A DNA stretch of 62,094 nt from Myxococcota bacterium (GTDB taxonomy: Bacteria; Myxococcota_A; Bradymonadia; UBA7976; UBA1532): positions 5,143 through 67,236 of the forward strand of contig JAKLJY010000034.1 in the NCBI GenBank assembly GCA_023150895.1, read 5' to 3'. The notes below the pieces were generated by a model that saw nothing but the letters and a program-made list of their open reading frames with translations, was not told the origin of the DNA and did not search any database. Shown here piece by piece: positions 1-8,538 of the stretch (position 1 is the first letter of the stretch; every line of letters begins with the position of its first letter). The translations under genes and the position numbers were made by a program.

Positions 1-1510
1 GCTGCACGAGATCGAGACCCTCCGCGGGCGTCGCGAGATGCAGGTCGTCGAGCCAGAGCGCGATGGTCTCGTTGGCCGATGCGCGCCGGAGGAGCTCGAG
101 GAAAGCACCGGCGACCATGTGCGCCGAGCCGACGTTGCCGACCTCGGCGCCGGGGTCCGCCTCATTGCCCGGGCGGGCGAACGGCGTGGGATCGGGCCGG
201 AGCAGGGCGGGCAGCGCGGCTTCGAGTCCGGTGGGGTCGACACCGAGCAGCAACGGCAGTGCGGCGACCCTTCGTGCCACGCCGTCGGCGTCCGTTCCGG
301 CGGCGCGCAGAAGGTCCTCGAGCGCCCCGGTCAGCCCCGAGCCCGGTGCACCGCCGGCCGTGAAGTGCACCCGCCAGGCGCGCAGGAACCCGCGCTCTTC
401 GGCCTCCTGCGTGGCTTCCTGGGCCAGTCGGCTCTTCCCCGCCCCGACGATGCCCTCGAGAACGATGAGCCGCGCGCCGTAGCCGGCGACCGTCTGATGC
501 AGGGCCTCGGTCACGCGCGCGAGCTCGGCGTCGCGTCCGACGACGGGGCCGGGCTGCAGGGGCCACAGCGGGAAGGCGCCGGCGCGGGCGCGAGCGGCGT
601 CGAACGGGGCCTGGCGCACCTTCGGACCCCGCGGCGGATCGAGCCAGCGCCACTCGTTCGGGCCGGGGGGCAACGCCTCGAGCGTTTTGCGCACCTGCGC
701 CGCGGAGAGCGGGCGCTCGGCCGGATTCGTGGCCAACAGGCGCTGCATCAGCGTGCGCAGCGCGGTGTTGTTGGATTCGCCGCCGAAGCCGGCGGGCAGG
801 AGCGGAGCCGGCTCCGAGGCTCGCCGCATGAGCAGCGCGACCCCCTGGAGCTCGTCGTGGGGGAGCTTGCCGGTCAGAAGCTCCCACCCGACGAGGCCGA
901 CCGAGTACAGATCCGACCATGCCCCGTGGAGCCAGGGCGGCGCGTCGCCCACCTCGGGCGCCATGTACTTCAACGAGCCGAGCAGCTTGAGCGTCGCCTG
1001 TGCCCCGACGGAATGATCGCTCCAGCCGTCATCGATGCGGGCGCAGCCCACGTCGACGACCCGCAGGACCGGCCCGTGCTCGCCGGCCGTCACCATCAGG
1101 TTGCCCGGGCGGAGATCGAGGTGCACCAGGCCCCGGGCGTGGATGTGGGAGAGCGCGTCGCAGAGCTGGATCAGGATGGCCCGGGTGAACGCCCACGGCG
1201 GCGTCAGGCCGCGCCACGCCGTCAGGGGCCAGCCGTCGATCCACTCCGAGACGATGAACGGCCCGACGTCCGGATCGTGCCCTTCGTCCAGCACGCGGGC
1301 CACGGCGGGGTGTGCGAGACGCGCAGCCGCCCGGGCGCTGGCCCGGAAGTGTGCGACGCGGCCGGGCTCGTCCACCCCGCGCTGCAGGATGCGGACGGCG
1401 ACACTTTGCTCGCTGCGGTCGTCGAAGGCGGCCCAGAGGACGCCCATGCCGCCGGTGCCCACCTTCTCGACCAGGCGATACCGACCGGCGATTCTTCGAG
1501 TGACGGACAC
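1..1510 (-). CDS. Ser/Thr protein kinase-like protein with AAA ATPase domain (C-terminus beyond window)
   Basis: About 503 codons are visible and the gene runs off the left edge. The start is a GTG at 1508-1510, about ten residues before the glycine loop (GTGGMG), with a G-rich run just upstream. Residues about 8-270 read as a Hanks-type kinase, but several landmarks are altered: the beta-3 motif is VAVR instead of VAxK, the catalytic loop is HLDLRPGN instead of HRDLKPxN, and DFG reads DVG. The catalytic and metal-binding aspartates remain. From about residue 335 an AAA_16-type ATPase follows, with Walker A GIVGAGKS near residue 350 and a Walker B-like IALWLDDLHL. This kinase-ATPase layout, often ended by TPRs, is common in Myxococcota. 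Activity of the kinase domain is doubtful; ATP hydrolysis by the second domain is likely. It is transcribed divergently from the Cys-rich lipoprotein gene at 1697. Confidence 0.85.
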   Translation of the reverse strand, partial: MSVTRRIAGRYRLVEKVGTGGMGVLWAAFDDRSEQSVAVRILQRGVDEPGRVAHFRASARAAARLAHPAVARVLDEGHDPDVGPFIVSEWIDGWPLTAWRGLTPPWAFTRAILIQLCDALSHIHARGLVHLDLRPGNLMVTAGEHGPVLRVVDVGCARIDDGWSDHSVGAQATLKLLGSLKYMAPEVGDAPPWLHGAWSDLYSVGLVGWELLTGKLPHDELQGVALLMRRASEPAPLLPAGFGGESNNTALRTLMQRLLATNPAERPLSAAQVRKTLEALPPGPNEWRWLDPPRGPKVRQAPFDAARARAGAFPLWPLQPGPVVGRDAELARVTEALHQTVAGYGARLIVLEGIVGAGKSRLAQEATQEAEERGFLRAWRVHFTAGGAPGSGLTGALEDLLRAAGTDADGVARRVAALPLLLGVDPTGLEAALPALLRPDPTPFARPGNEADPGAEVGNVGSAHMVAGAFLELLRRASANETIALWLDDLHLATPAEGLDLVQ

Positions 1511-1696
1511 CGCGGCGATACCCCCCCGGAGTGACTGCGAGACGCTCGGCCGGCGGGCGACTGCTCCGCGGGCCGCCGGCGATTGTCCACCTCGCCGGCC
1601 GGACGAGCAAGCGGCACGTGCGGGGCACGCCGAGAGCCTGCCGGAGACCCGGCGACGGGCTTGCCCGGGCTTCGCGGGCCGTGACAAAAGGAAGGC

Positions 1697-4123
1697 ATGG
1701 CGTCCGCCCTACTGCCCGCCCGCCCCCGGTCCCGCGCGGCCGGCTCGGGGCGCGGTCTCTCGTCTCGACCCCGGCCCGTGGCGGTGCCGGCCGGATGGGG
1801 CTGCCTGCTGGCGCTGGTGGTGGCCGCCTGCGGTGCGGACGGGGCGCGGGATGGGCCGGTCGGGGACGGGGCAACGGGTGGGGTCGTCGGAGACGCCGCC
1901 CGACCCGGCCCCGAGGTCGGCCCGCTGCCGGAGACCGACGCGCGGCGGCCGGTCGAGGCGGGTTCGCCGTGCGTCGAAACCGTCGAGTGCGAGACCGGAC
2001 AGTGCCTGCACGGGGTCTGCAGCCCGATCTGCACCGACGACGAGGCCTGCCCCGCTGGCTTCCACTGCGCCGAGCGCGGGGGGGACGGTCCGCGGGTCTG
2101 CTCCCGGACGTGTGATCCGCAGACGGCGTGCCCGGCGGGGCTCTTCTGCGCGCCCGACGCGCCGGGTCGCGGAGCGTGCGTCGCACCGGGGGCGGGGGCG
2201 GCGGGGGCGGCCTGTGCGGGACCGGACGACTGTGCCTCCTGGGCGTGCGTTCAGGGGACGTGCCTCGCGGCCTGTGGCCCCGATGCGCCCTGTCCGGACG
2301 ACGGTGTCTGCCTCTCGCTGCATGTCGGCGGCGTCTGCGGCCGTCGCGGGGCGGGTGCGCCCGAGGCGCCGTGCCGGAGCGGTGCGGACTGTGCGTCGGG
2401 TGTCTGCCGTGGGGGCGGCTGCTCCGTGGTCTGCGACGCCACGCTGACCCCCGATCCGTGCCCGGGGGACCGTCGCTGCATCGCCTACGAGACCCTCGGT
2501 CTCTGCGAGCGACTCTGCGCGGGCGCTGCGGACTGCGGACCCGCGGGTTTGTGCCTGCCCGACGGCGGGACGACGCGCTGTCAGACTCGGGGGACCGCCG
2601 GGGCCGGCGACGCGTGCGAGGCCCCCGCGGACTGTCGAAGCGGCCACTGCTCCGCCGGACGCTGCGATCCCGAGTGTCGGGACGGGTGCCCGGCGGCGAC
2701 CGCCTGTGTCCGCGACGTGACCGGAGCGACGTGCCGCCCCGCCGGGGGTCAGCCCGAGAATGCGCCCTGCGCCACGGGGGTCGAGTGCCGCAGCGGGTTC
2801 TGTGCGGCGGGTCGCTGCGGGCACGACTGCGTCGCGGGACCGTCCTGTCCGGCGGGCATGTCCTGCGTGACGTTCGCGTCCGGGCGCTTCTGCTTTCCGC
2901 GCTGTCGGGCCGATACCGACTGTGAGGCGCCGGCCTTCTGCGCCGACGATCTCGGCCCGGAGCCCGTTTGTTTCTGGCGGGGGGCCGCCGCCGACGGCGT
3001 GGTGTGCCGGGACGACTTCGAGTGCCGCTCCGGCCTGTGCCGCGGCGAGCGTTGTCTGCCGCCGTGCCCGGACGGCGCCTGCCCCGGAGGACTCGAGTGC
3101 CGCGCCTTCGGGCACGGTCCGTTCTGCACCGAGCTGCCGGCCGCCCTCGGCGCCGAGTGCACGGCCGATGTCGAGTGCGACGTCGACCTCCGGTGCACGG
3201 CCGGTCGCTGTCTGCCGGCCTGCGCCGGGGGCTGCCCGCCCGAAGCCTCGTGCCCCCCCGAGGGGGCGCAGTGCCACCCGGCCTGCACGCGGGACGCCGA
3301 CTGCCGGCCGGGCTTCGTCTGCCAGCGTCACGACGGCGCGCACGCCTATTGCGCCCCCCCCGGGGACACGCCGGACGGGGCCCCGTGCGCTCGCGGGCCC
3401 GCCTGCCAGTCCGGTCTCTGTCACGGCGGTCGCTGCCGGCCGGACTGCAACGGTTGCACGCCCGGCGGCGGGCTGGCGATCGGGACCCCCTGTGAGCGGG
3501 ACACCGCCTGCGCGTCCGGACTCTGCGTGGCCGGGGTCTGCGCCCACCCGTGTCCCGAGGCCGGTTGCGGAGTCGGTCGCACCTGCGTTTTCGTCGACGA
3601 CGCCCGGGTTTGCCTCGGCCTCTGCGAAAAGGGGGACCTCGATTGCGATCCGGGGCTCGCCTGCGCACCCGAGCCCACGGGACTTCTCGTCTGTCGGGGC
3701 GCGCGCCCGGGGGGCGTGCCGGAGGGCTCGGCCTGCACTTCGGACGACGACTGCGCCGTGACGAGCCCGGTGTGTCGCGCAGGCCTTTGCCATCGCCTGT
3801 GTGACCGGGACGCGGAGTGCGGGGCCGGTCGACGGTGCGGTGAAACGCAGAGTGGCCTTCGCCTGTGCGTGACCGTCGGCGCGGCGCCGCCGATGAGTCC
3901 GTGCGAACTCGACTCGGTGTGCGACGCGGGGCTGTGTGAGGGCGGGCGCTGCTTCCGCGCCTGCGCGGACGACTGCGGCCCGAGCGGGCGATGCGAAGAC
4001 GCCGCCCGCAATCCGTCTGCCCCGGATCGACGCTGCGTGCCGACGTGCACCCCCGACGCGCCGGCCTGCCCCGAAGGCACGCAATGTCGCACGGGCGCGG
4101 ACGGCCTCGCGGGGTGCTACTGA
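1697..4123 (+). CDS. Long cysteine-rich repeat lipoprotein
   Basis: 808 residues. The ATG at 1697 has a strong AAAGGAAGG ribosome site. An arginine-rich N-region leads into a hydrophobic stretch ending in LVVAAC, a lipobox, so the product is probably an outer-surface or periplasmic lipoprotein. After an Asp/Gly/Pro-rich linker of about 40 residues, the rest is a tandem array of short units with the pattern C-x-S-G-x-C-x-x-G-x-C and spaced C-P pairs. Individual units such as CRSGFCAAGRC recur with small changes. The cysteines are numerous and regularly placed, which points to small disulfide-bonded modules of the type seen in Myxococcota surface proteins. It has no catalytic motif. A related protein lies at 56603-59677. 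The function is unknown; adhesion or a structural surface role is a guess. Confidence 0.85.
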   Translation: MASALLPARPRSRAAGSGRGLSSRPRPVAVPAGWGCLLALVVAACGADGARDGPVGDGATGGVVGDAARPGPEVGPLPETDARRPVEAGSPCVETVECETGQCLHGVCSPICTDDEACPAGFHCAERGGDGPRVCSRTCDPQTACPAGLFCAPDAPGRGACVAPGAGAAGAACAGPDDCASWACVQGTCLAACGPDAPCPDDGVCLSLHVGGVCGRRGAGAPEAPCRSGADCASGVCRGGGCSVVCDATLTPDPCPGDRRCIAYETLGLCERLCAGAADCGPAGLCLPDGGTTRCQTRGTAGAGDACEAPADCRSGHCSAGRCDPECRDGCPAATACVRDVTGATCRPAGGQPENAPCATGVECRSGFCAAGRCGHDCVAGPSCPAGMSCVTFASGRFCFPRCRADTDCEAPAFCADDLGPEPVCFWRGAAADGVVCRDDFECRSGLCRGERCLPPCPDGACPGGLECRAFGHGPFCTELPAALGAECTADVECDVDLRCTAGRCLPACAGGCPPEASCPPEGAQCHPACTRDADCRPGFVCQRHDGAHAYCAPPGDTPDGAPCARGPACQSGLCHGGRCRPDCNGCTPGGGLAIGTPCERDTACASGLCVAGVCAHPCPEAGCGVGRTCVFVDDARVCLGLCEKGDLDCDPGLACAPEPTGLLVCRGARPGGVPEGSACTSDDDCAVTSPVCRAGLCHRLCDRDAECGAGRRCGETQSGLRLCVTVGAAPPMSPCELDSVCDAGLCEGGRCFRACADDCGPSGRCEDAARNPSAPDRRCVPTCTPDAPACPEGTQCRTGADGLAGCY

Positions 4124-4124
4124 A

Positions 4125-4916
4125 TCAGCTCGACGCGCTCGTGTAGCGGGAGACGGCAAATCGCCACAGGCGACGGCTGCCCCACAGAAAAACGACCGCA
4201 AGCCCGGCGCTGATCGCCACCGGTCGCCACCCCGCCCGGGCGAGCAGCGCCTCTGCCGGCACGGTCGTCATCAGCGTCACGGGCAGGACGAAGGTGAGCA
4301 CGAGGCGCAGCCAGCCCCGGTAGACGGCCGCGGGCCAGCGCCCCGCGTCGAGCAGGGCCCCGAGCAGGTAACTCAGGCTCTCGATCTTGACCCAGAAGAA
4401 CGTCGTCGCGGCCGCGCACAGCCAGAGGGCGTACAGCATCGCCAGGCCCGAAAGCGTGGCCACGAGGGCCAGGCCGAGCTCGCCCGCCGACGGGACGTGC
4501 CCCAGGCGGTGCAGCGCGTACCCGGCGAGGCCCGTCGCGCCCAGGATGTCCACCAGACGGCCGGGATCGAGGCGCGCGAAGCTCACGAGCACCTGCGCGT
4601 CGGCGGGTTTGAGGAGGACGAAGTCCAGCGTGCCGTCCCGCACCTTCTCGACGAGGCCGCGCAGATTGGGCTCGATGAAGGCGTCGAGCACCCCGCGCAA
4701 AAGCAGAAAGAAGGCCATCACCAGCAGGGCCTCCCAGGGCGACCAGCCGGCGACGACGGGCGTCTGCCGATAGACGAAGTACAGCGGCAGAAGCGTCCAC
4801 GCGGCCCAGCCGACGGACATCAGCGTCGTCAGGAGGAAGTCGCCCCGGTACTGCGTCGCCGTCAGCAGCGACACGCGCCAGGAGGCCCCGAGGGTGCGCA
4901 GAAGCCGTGCGCTCAT
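4125..4916 (-). CDS. ABC-2 type exporter permease, second subunit
   Basis: 263 residues, about six predicted membrane segments, matching the ABC-2 permease family related to DUF990 (PF06182). The N-terminal helix with several arginines and the short loop carrying VRDGTLDFVLLKPAD are typical of this family, in which a conserved loop with LLKP or LLRP precedes the membrane core. The ATG at 4914-4916 overlaps the TGA of the first permease by four bases (ATGA), so the two are probably translated in a coupled way and form a heterodimeric channel driven by the ATPase at 5713-6735. The substrate cannot be read from the sequence. The stop lies one base from the stop of the convergent Cys-rich lipoprotein gene. 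Confidence 0.85.
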   Translation of the reverse strand: MSARLLRTLGASWRVSLLTATQYRGDFLLTTLMSVGWAAWTLLPLYFVYRQTPVVAGWSPWEALLVMAFFLLLRGVLDAFIEPNLRGLVEKVRDGTLDFVLLKPADAQVLVSFARLDPGRLVDILGATGLAGYALHRLGHVPSAGELGLALVATLSGLAMLYALWLCAAATTFFWVKIESLSYLLGALLDAGRWPAAVYRGWLRLVLTFVLPVTLMTTVPAEALLARAGWRPVAISAGLAVVFLWGSRRLWRFAVSRYTSASS

Positions 4917-5716
4917 GCGCCGAACGCCCCATAGCGCGCGAGGCCGCGCGTCCAGGCCAGGCGCGCGATCACGCCCGCACCCAGCACCCACGCGCCCTGC
5001 AGCGCGAGCGCCCCGGGCCAGGCGGCCGGCGGCAGGAGCCCGGCGGCGATCTCGACGGGCACCGAGAGCATGCTGCGAAACGGCAGGTACGTCGCGACGG
5101 CCTGCACGGCCTCGGGCATGACCGACAGGGGCATCAGGTAACCGCCGAAGATGGTCCAGAGCCCGAACCAGAGATTGAACAGACCCAACGACTGGCCGGA
5201 CCAGAAGGCGAGCGCGCCGAACGCCACCTGAAAGGCGAAAACGACCAGCCAGGCGAGGAGACTCGCGAGCGCCGCCACGGCCAGGTGCAGCGGATCCGCG
5301 GGGAGGGCCATTTCCGGGCGCCAGACGACCAGCAGGGCCACGACCGGCAGCAGGACGGCGATGCGCAGCGGCAGCGCGACCCAGTGGCGCACCGCGTGGA
5401 ACCAGAGGGGCGAGAGCGGTCGCAGCAGTTGGGGCGAGAGGCTGCCCGTGCGGATCGCCTGGTTCAGCTCCCAGACGACCCAGCACGAGGTCAACTGCCG
5501 CACCACGAGCGTCACCGTGAAGTACCGCGCCAGATCGGCCTGCGAGAGCCCGCCCACGGGCCCGTCGGCGGCGACGGCGTCCCAGATGGCCAGCATCACG
5601 AGGGGCATGGTGCTCGTGAGGATCCAGATCAGGACCTCGGCGCGGTAGGCCGTCATCTCGGCCGCCCCGATTCGGAAAAGCGTCGGGAGTGCCGTGAGGA
5701 CCCGCGGGGGGGTCAA
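4913..5716 (-). CDS. ABC-2 type exporter permease, first subunit
   Basis: 267 residues with about six hydrophobic segments. The ABC-2/DUF990-like landmarks are present, including the stretch AIRTGSLSPQLLRPLSP, equivalent to the LLKP loop of the partner subunit. The start codon is TTG at 5714-5716, whose last two bases are also the first two of the upstream ATPase stop (TTGA overlap), so initiation probably depends on termination of the ATPase gene. No alternative in-frame start fits better, because later starts would cut into the first cytoplasmic helix. It works with the permease at 4125-4916 and the ATPase at 5713-6735. Confidence 0.83.
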   Translation of the reverse strand: MTPPRVLTALPTLFRIGAAEMTAYRAEVLIWILTSTMPLVMLAIWDAVAADGPVGGLSQADLARYFTVTLVVRQLTSCWVVWELNQAIRTGSLSPQLLRPLSPLWFHAVRHWVALPLRIAVLLPVVALLVVWRPEMALPADPLHLAVAALASLLAWLVVFAFQVAFGALAFWSGQSLGLFNLWFGLWTIFGGYLMPLSVMPEAVQAVATYLPFRSMLSVPVEIAAGLLPPAAWPGALALQGAWVLGAGVIARLAWTRGLARYGAFGA

Positions 5717-6735
5717 GCGCCCGCCTCAGCGCGGAAGAGGCGGGCGAAGACCTCCTCGAGGGGCGGCTCTTCGATGCGGACGTCGGCCCCGGGGCAAAGG
5801 GTCAGCGCGGCATGCAGCAGCGCACCGACGTCACCCGGGGGCACGTCGGCGACGTGATCGGCTTCGAGCGACTCTTCGTCGGACTCGCCCGGGACACCGC
5901 GACGGCCCGGGCCGGCACCGACGGGCGCTCTGAACGGGGCCGGCAGCGCGCCGGAGAACCCCGAAACCGGCCGCAGGCGCACCCGGCGGAGCGGTTGGTG
6001 GCGCTCGACGAGGCCTTTCAGACTGCCGTCGTAGCGCAGCGTCCCCCGGGCGATCACGATGACGCGCGGACACAGGGCCTGCACGTCGTCCATGTAATGG
6101 CTCGTCAGGAGCACCGTCGACTGAAACCGGGCGTTCCAGGCCGCGATGAACTGCCGCACCTGCAGCTGCATCACCACGTCGAGGCCGATGGTCGGCTCGT
6201 CGAGGAAGAGGACGGCCGGGCGATGCAGCAGGGCCGCCGCGAGCTCGCACTTCATCCGCTCCCCGAGCGAGAGATTGCGCGTCGGCCGGCCCAGCAGGGG
6301 GGCCAGCTCGAGCAGGCGCGTCAGCTCCTCGACCGTCTCCCGGAACTCGGCGTCGGGGATCTGGTAGAGCGCGCGGTTGAGCTCGAACGTGTCCCGCGGG
6401 GGCAGGTCCCAGAGGAGCTGCTGCTTCTGGCCCATCACGAGCGTGATCCGTTCGAGCAGCTTCACGTCCCGGCGCGCGGGCACGTGCCCGAGAACGGAGA
6501 GCTCGCCCGCCGTCGGGACGAGCAGGCCGGCGAGCATCTTCAAGGTCGTCGTCTTGCCGGCGCCGTTGGGCCCTAGGAACCCGACCCGCTCGCCGGGCGC
6601 GATCTCGAAGCTGACCCCGTCCACCGCGCGGACCTCGCGGACTTCGCGGGAGAACAGCGATCGGAACGCGCCGCCGAGCCCCGGGGCCCGCTGCGGCACC
6701 CGGTAGATCTTCCTGAGATTCGAAACGCGGATCAT
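5713..6735 (-). CDS. ABC-2 exporter ATP-binding protein
   Basis: 340 residues. All ABC ATPase landmarks are present in order: Walker A GPNGAGKTT near residue 50, Q-loop in VMGQKQQL, signature LSLGERMK, Walker B VLFLDEPT and the switch histidine in TSHYMDD. The N-terminal extension before Walker A, with PGLGGAFRSLFSRE, is typical of ABC-2 ATPases that pair with DUF990-like permeases. After about residue 245 there is a long, Gly/Pro-rich C-terminal extension ending in an acidic stretch, probably regulatory. The ATG at 6733-6735 was chosen because longer in-frame readings enter unrelated sequence antisense to the acetyltransferase gene. It is the first gene of a three-gene operon whose members overlap at every junction. 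Confidence 0.9.
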   Translation of the reverse strand: MIRVSNLRKIYRVPQRAPGLGGAFRSLFSREVREVRAVDGVSFEIAPGERVGFLGPNGAGKTTTLKMLAGLLVPTAGELSVLGHVPARRDVKLLERITLVMGQKQQLLWDLPPRDTFELNRALYQIPDAEFRETVEELTRLLELAPLLGRPTRNLSLGERMKCELAAALLHRPAVLFLDEPTIGLDVVMQLQVRQFIAAWNARFQSTVLLTSHYMDDVQALCPRVIVIARGTLRYDGSLKGLVERHQPLRRVRLRPVSGFSGALPAPFRAPVGAGPGRRGVPGESDEESLEADHVADVPPGDVGALLHAALTLCPGADVRIEEPPLEEVFARLFRAEAGA

Positions 6736-6825
6736 GGAGTCCTGAAGAGGGCCGCCTGCCTGCGCGTGCGCGCGCCCGGCGGCGAACCGGTTGCGTGCGG
6801 TCCGCCCCGGCGGCAGGCTCGGCGC

Positions 6826-7335
6826 ATGGAGAGACAGGTTACCCCGATGCCGGCGCCGGCGGTGCAGATTCGCCGCGCCACCCCCGCCGATCTGCCCGCG
6901 ATCGTCTGCCGTTGGCGCGAGCTCGTCGCCGAGCACGCGGCGCTCGCGCCGGATCTCTACGCCCTCGCGCCCCATGCGGATGCGACGTATGCCGCCACCG
7001 TCCGTGGCCAGATGGCCGATCGCGACGCCCTCGTGCTGGTGGCCCCGACACCCGACGGCGGGGCGCTCGACGGCTACCTCACGGGCGGGCTCGGGCTGCG
7101 CGCGCCGGTCTACGTCGTGCGGGAGATCGGCATGATCTACGACCTCGCCGTCCGGCCAGAGCGTCGCCGGGCGGGCATCGGCGCGGCGCTGCTCGCCGAG
7201 GCGGCGCGCCACTTCGCCGCCCGGGGGGTCGAGCGCCTGCAGGTCGACTACAACCCGGAGAACCCGTCGGCGCGGGGTTTCTGGACGCGAAACGGCTTCG
7301 AGGCGCTGTGCGTGGAGGCATACCGCCGGCCCTGA
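6826..7335 (+). CDS. GNAT-family N-acetyltransferase
   Basis: 169 residues from the ATG at 6826; a second in-frame ATG at 6847 is also possible, and neither has a strong ribosome site. It shows the GNAT fold pattern: an N-terminal [12 protein letters not shown] strand-helix, then the acetyl-CoA binding motif [20 protein letters not shown], with the Q/R-x-x-G-x-G/A signature as RRAGIG, and a C-terminal NGFEAL segment typical of the family. The substrate is unknown. It lies divergent from the ABC exporter and 58 bases upstream of mtnB on the same strand. Confidence 0.85.
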   Translation: MERQVTPMPAPAVQIRRATPADLPAIVCRWRELVAEHAALAPDLYALAPHADATYAATVRGQMADRDALVLVAPTPDGGALDGYLTGGLGLRAPVYVVREIGMIYDLAVRPERRRAGIGAALLAEAARHFAARGVERLQVDYNPENPSARGFWTRNGFEALCVEAYRRP

Positions 7336-7393
7336 CGCGTGTTATTGTGTGGCTCACCCCCGACAACCCGTCCCCAGCCGCCTCAGGAGTCCG

Positions 7394-8059
7394 ATGTCGT
7401 CCGTCCCGAGCGACTTCTCCGCGTCCGCGCAAGGCCCGCGCGCCCTGATCGTCGAACTCTGCCGCCTCTTCTACACGCAGGGGTGGGTCAGCGGCACGGG
7501 CGGGGGCATCAGCATTCGCGACCGCAAGGCGGGGCGCGTCTATCTCGCGCCGAGCGGCGTCCAGAAGGAGCGCATGGGCGAGGACGATCTCTTCGTGCTC
7601 GACGAGGCGGGCGAGGTCGTCGAGACCCCCGCGAACCCGGCGCTGCGCCAGAGCGCCTGCAAGCCGCTGTTCTACAACGCCTATCGCATGCGCGATGCCG
7701 GTGCGGTATTGCACAGCCACAGCCTCAACGCCCTGCTCGCCACGTTGACCTCCGAGGACGTCTTCCGGTGCACCCACCTGGAGATGATGAAGGGCATCCG
7801 GGGCGTGGGGTATCACGACGAGCTCGTCGTACCCATCATCGAGAACACGGCCCACGAATGCGATCTCGAGCGCGAGATGGCCCGGGCGATGACCGAGTAT
7901 CCGCAGGCCGACGCCGTCCTCGTGCGCCGGCACGGCGTCTACGTCTGGGGCCGCGACTGGGTCGAGGCCAAGACGCAGGCCGAGTGTTACGACTACCTCT
8001 TCGGGGCCGCGGTCCGCATGCGCGAACTCGGCCTCGACCCAGCGCGCAGACCCGCCTGA
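7394..8059 (+). CDS. mtnB: Methylthioribulose-1-phosphate dehydratase
   Basis: 221 residues, the usual size for MtnB, a zinc enzyme of the class II aldolase/adducin fold that dehydrates 5-methylthioribulose 1-phosphate in methionine salvage. The metal ligands are readable: HSHS near residues 107-109, the acidic residue in THLEMMKG near 130, and the late histidine in [10 protein letters not shown] near 180. The glycine-rich [14 protein letters not shown] near 30-43 is the phosphate-binding loop and is diagnostic for MtnB. The ATG at 7394 has CAGGAG five bases upstream, whereas the more upstream in-frame start at 7349 lacks a site. It is followed by mtnD after 29 bases. Confidence 0.92.
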   Translation: MSSVPSDFSASAQGPRALIVELCRLFYTQGWVSGTGGGISIRDRKAGRVYLAPSGVQKERMGEDDLFVLDEAGEVVETPANPALRQSACKPLFYNAYRMRDAGAVLHSHSLNALLATLTSEDVFRCTHLEMMKGIRGVGYHDELVVPIIENTAHECDLEREMARAMTEYPQADAVLVRRHGVYVWGRDWVEAKTQAECYDYLFGAAVRMRELGLDPARRPA

Positions 8060-8088
8060 TTACCCACCGACCCGGAGCCACGGTCACC

Positions 8089-8538
8089 ATGCACGCCCAC
8101 TTCCTCGACGGCGCCTCCGAGCCCGTCACCGTCGACTACCTCGCGCGCCACGGCGTCACCGCCGAGGTCTTCGCCACCGAGCCCGCCGTGTATCAGGGGC
8201 CCCTCGACGCACTGAAGGCCCGCAACGGTTACATTCAGCAGGACATCGTCGAGCTCGCCCCGACGACCCCGAACCTCGAGGCCATCTGCGCGAAGTTCAT
8301 CGACGAACACACCCACGCCGACGACGAGGTCCGCTTCGTGCTCGAAGGCGAGGGCATCTTCGACATCCGCGACGACGCGGATCGCTGGATGCGCGTGGTG
8401 GTGACCGCGGGCGACCTGATCGTGGTGCCGGCGGGCCGCCACCACCGGTTCTTGCTGACCGAGGCCCGCCACATCCGCTGCGTGCGCCTGTTCAAGGACG
8501 CGGCCGGCTGGGTGCCGAACTACCGCGCCGCGGCCTGA
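8089..8538 (+). CDS. mtnD: Acireductone dioxygenase
   Basis: 149 residues of cupin fold. It carries the ARD metal site HTHADDEVR (His74, His76, Glu80) and a fourth histidine in PAGRHHRF near 118-119. The enzyme converts acireductone plus oxygen to the 2-keto acid precursor of methionine and formate (Fe form), or to an off-pathway product (Ni form). With mtnB it forms the later part of the methionine salvage pathway; no enolase-phosphatase gene (mtnC) is adjacent. Its last 19 bases overlap the 3' end of the convergent alpha/beta hydrolase gene. Confidence 0.93.
   Translation: MHAHFLDGASEPVTVDYLARHGVTAEVFATEPAVYQGPLDALKARNGYIQQDIVELAPTTPNLEAICAKFIDEHTHADDEVRFVLEGEGIFDIRDDADRWMRVVVTAGDLIVVPAGRHHRFLLTEARHIRCVRLFKDAAGWVPNYRAAA

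Noticed and set aside
1029-3668. 879-residue Arg-rich open frame on the minus strand
   Set aside because: Antisense to the Cys-rich lipoprotein and overlapping the kinase in the wrong frame.
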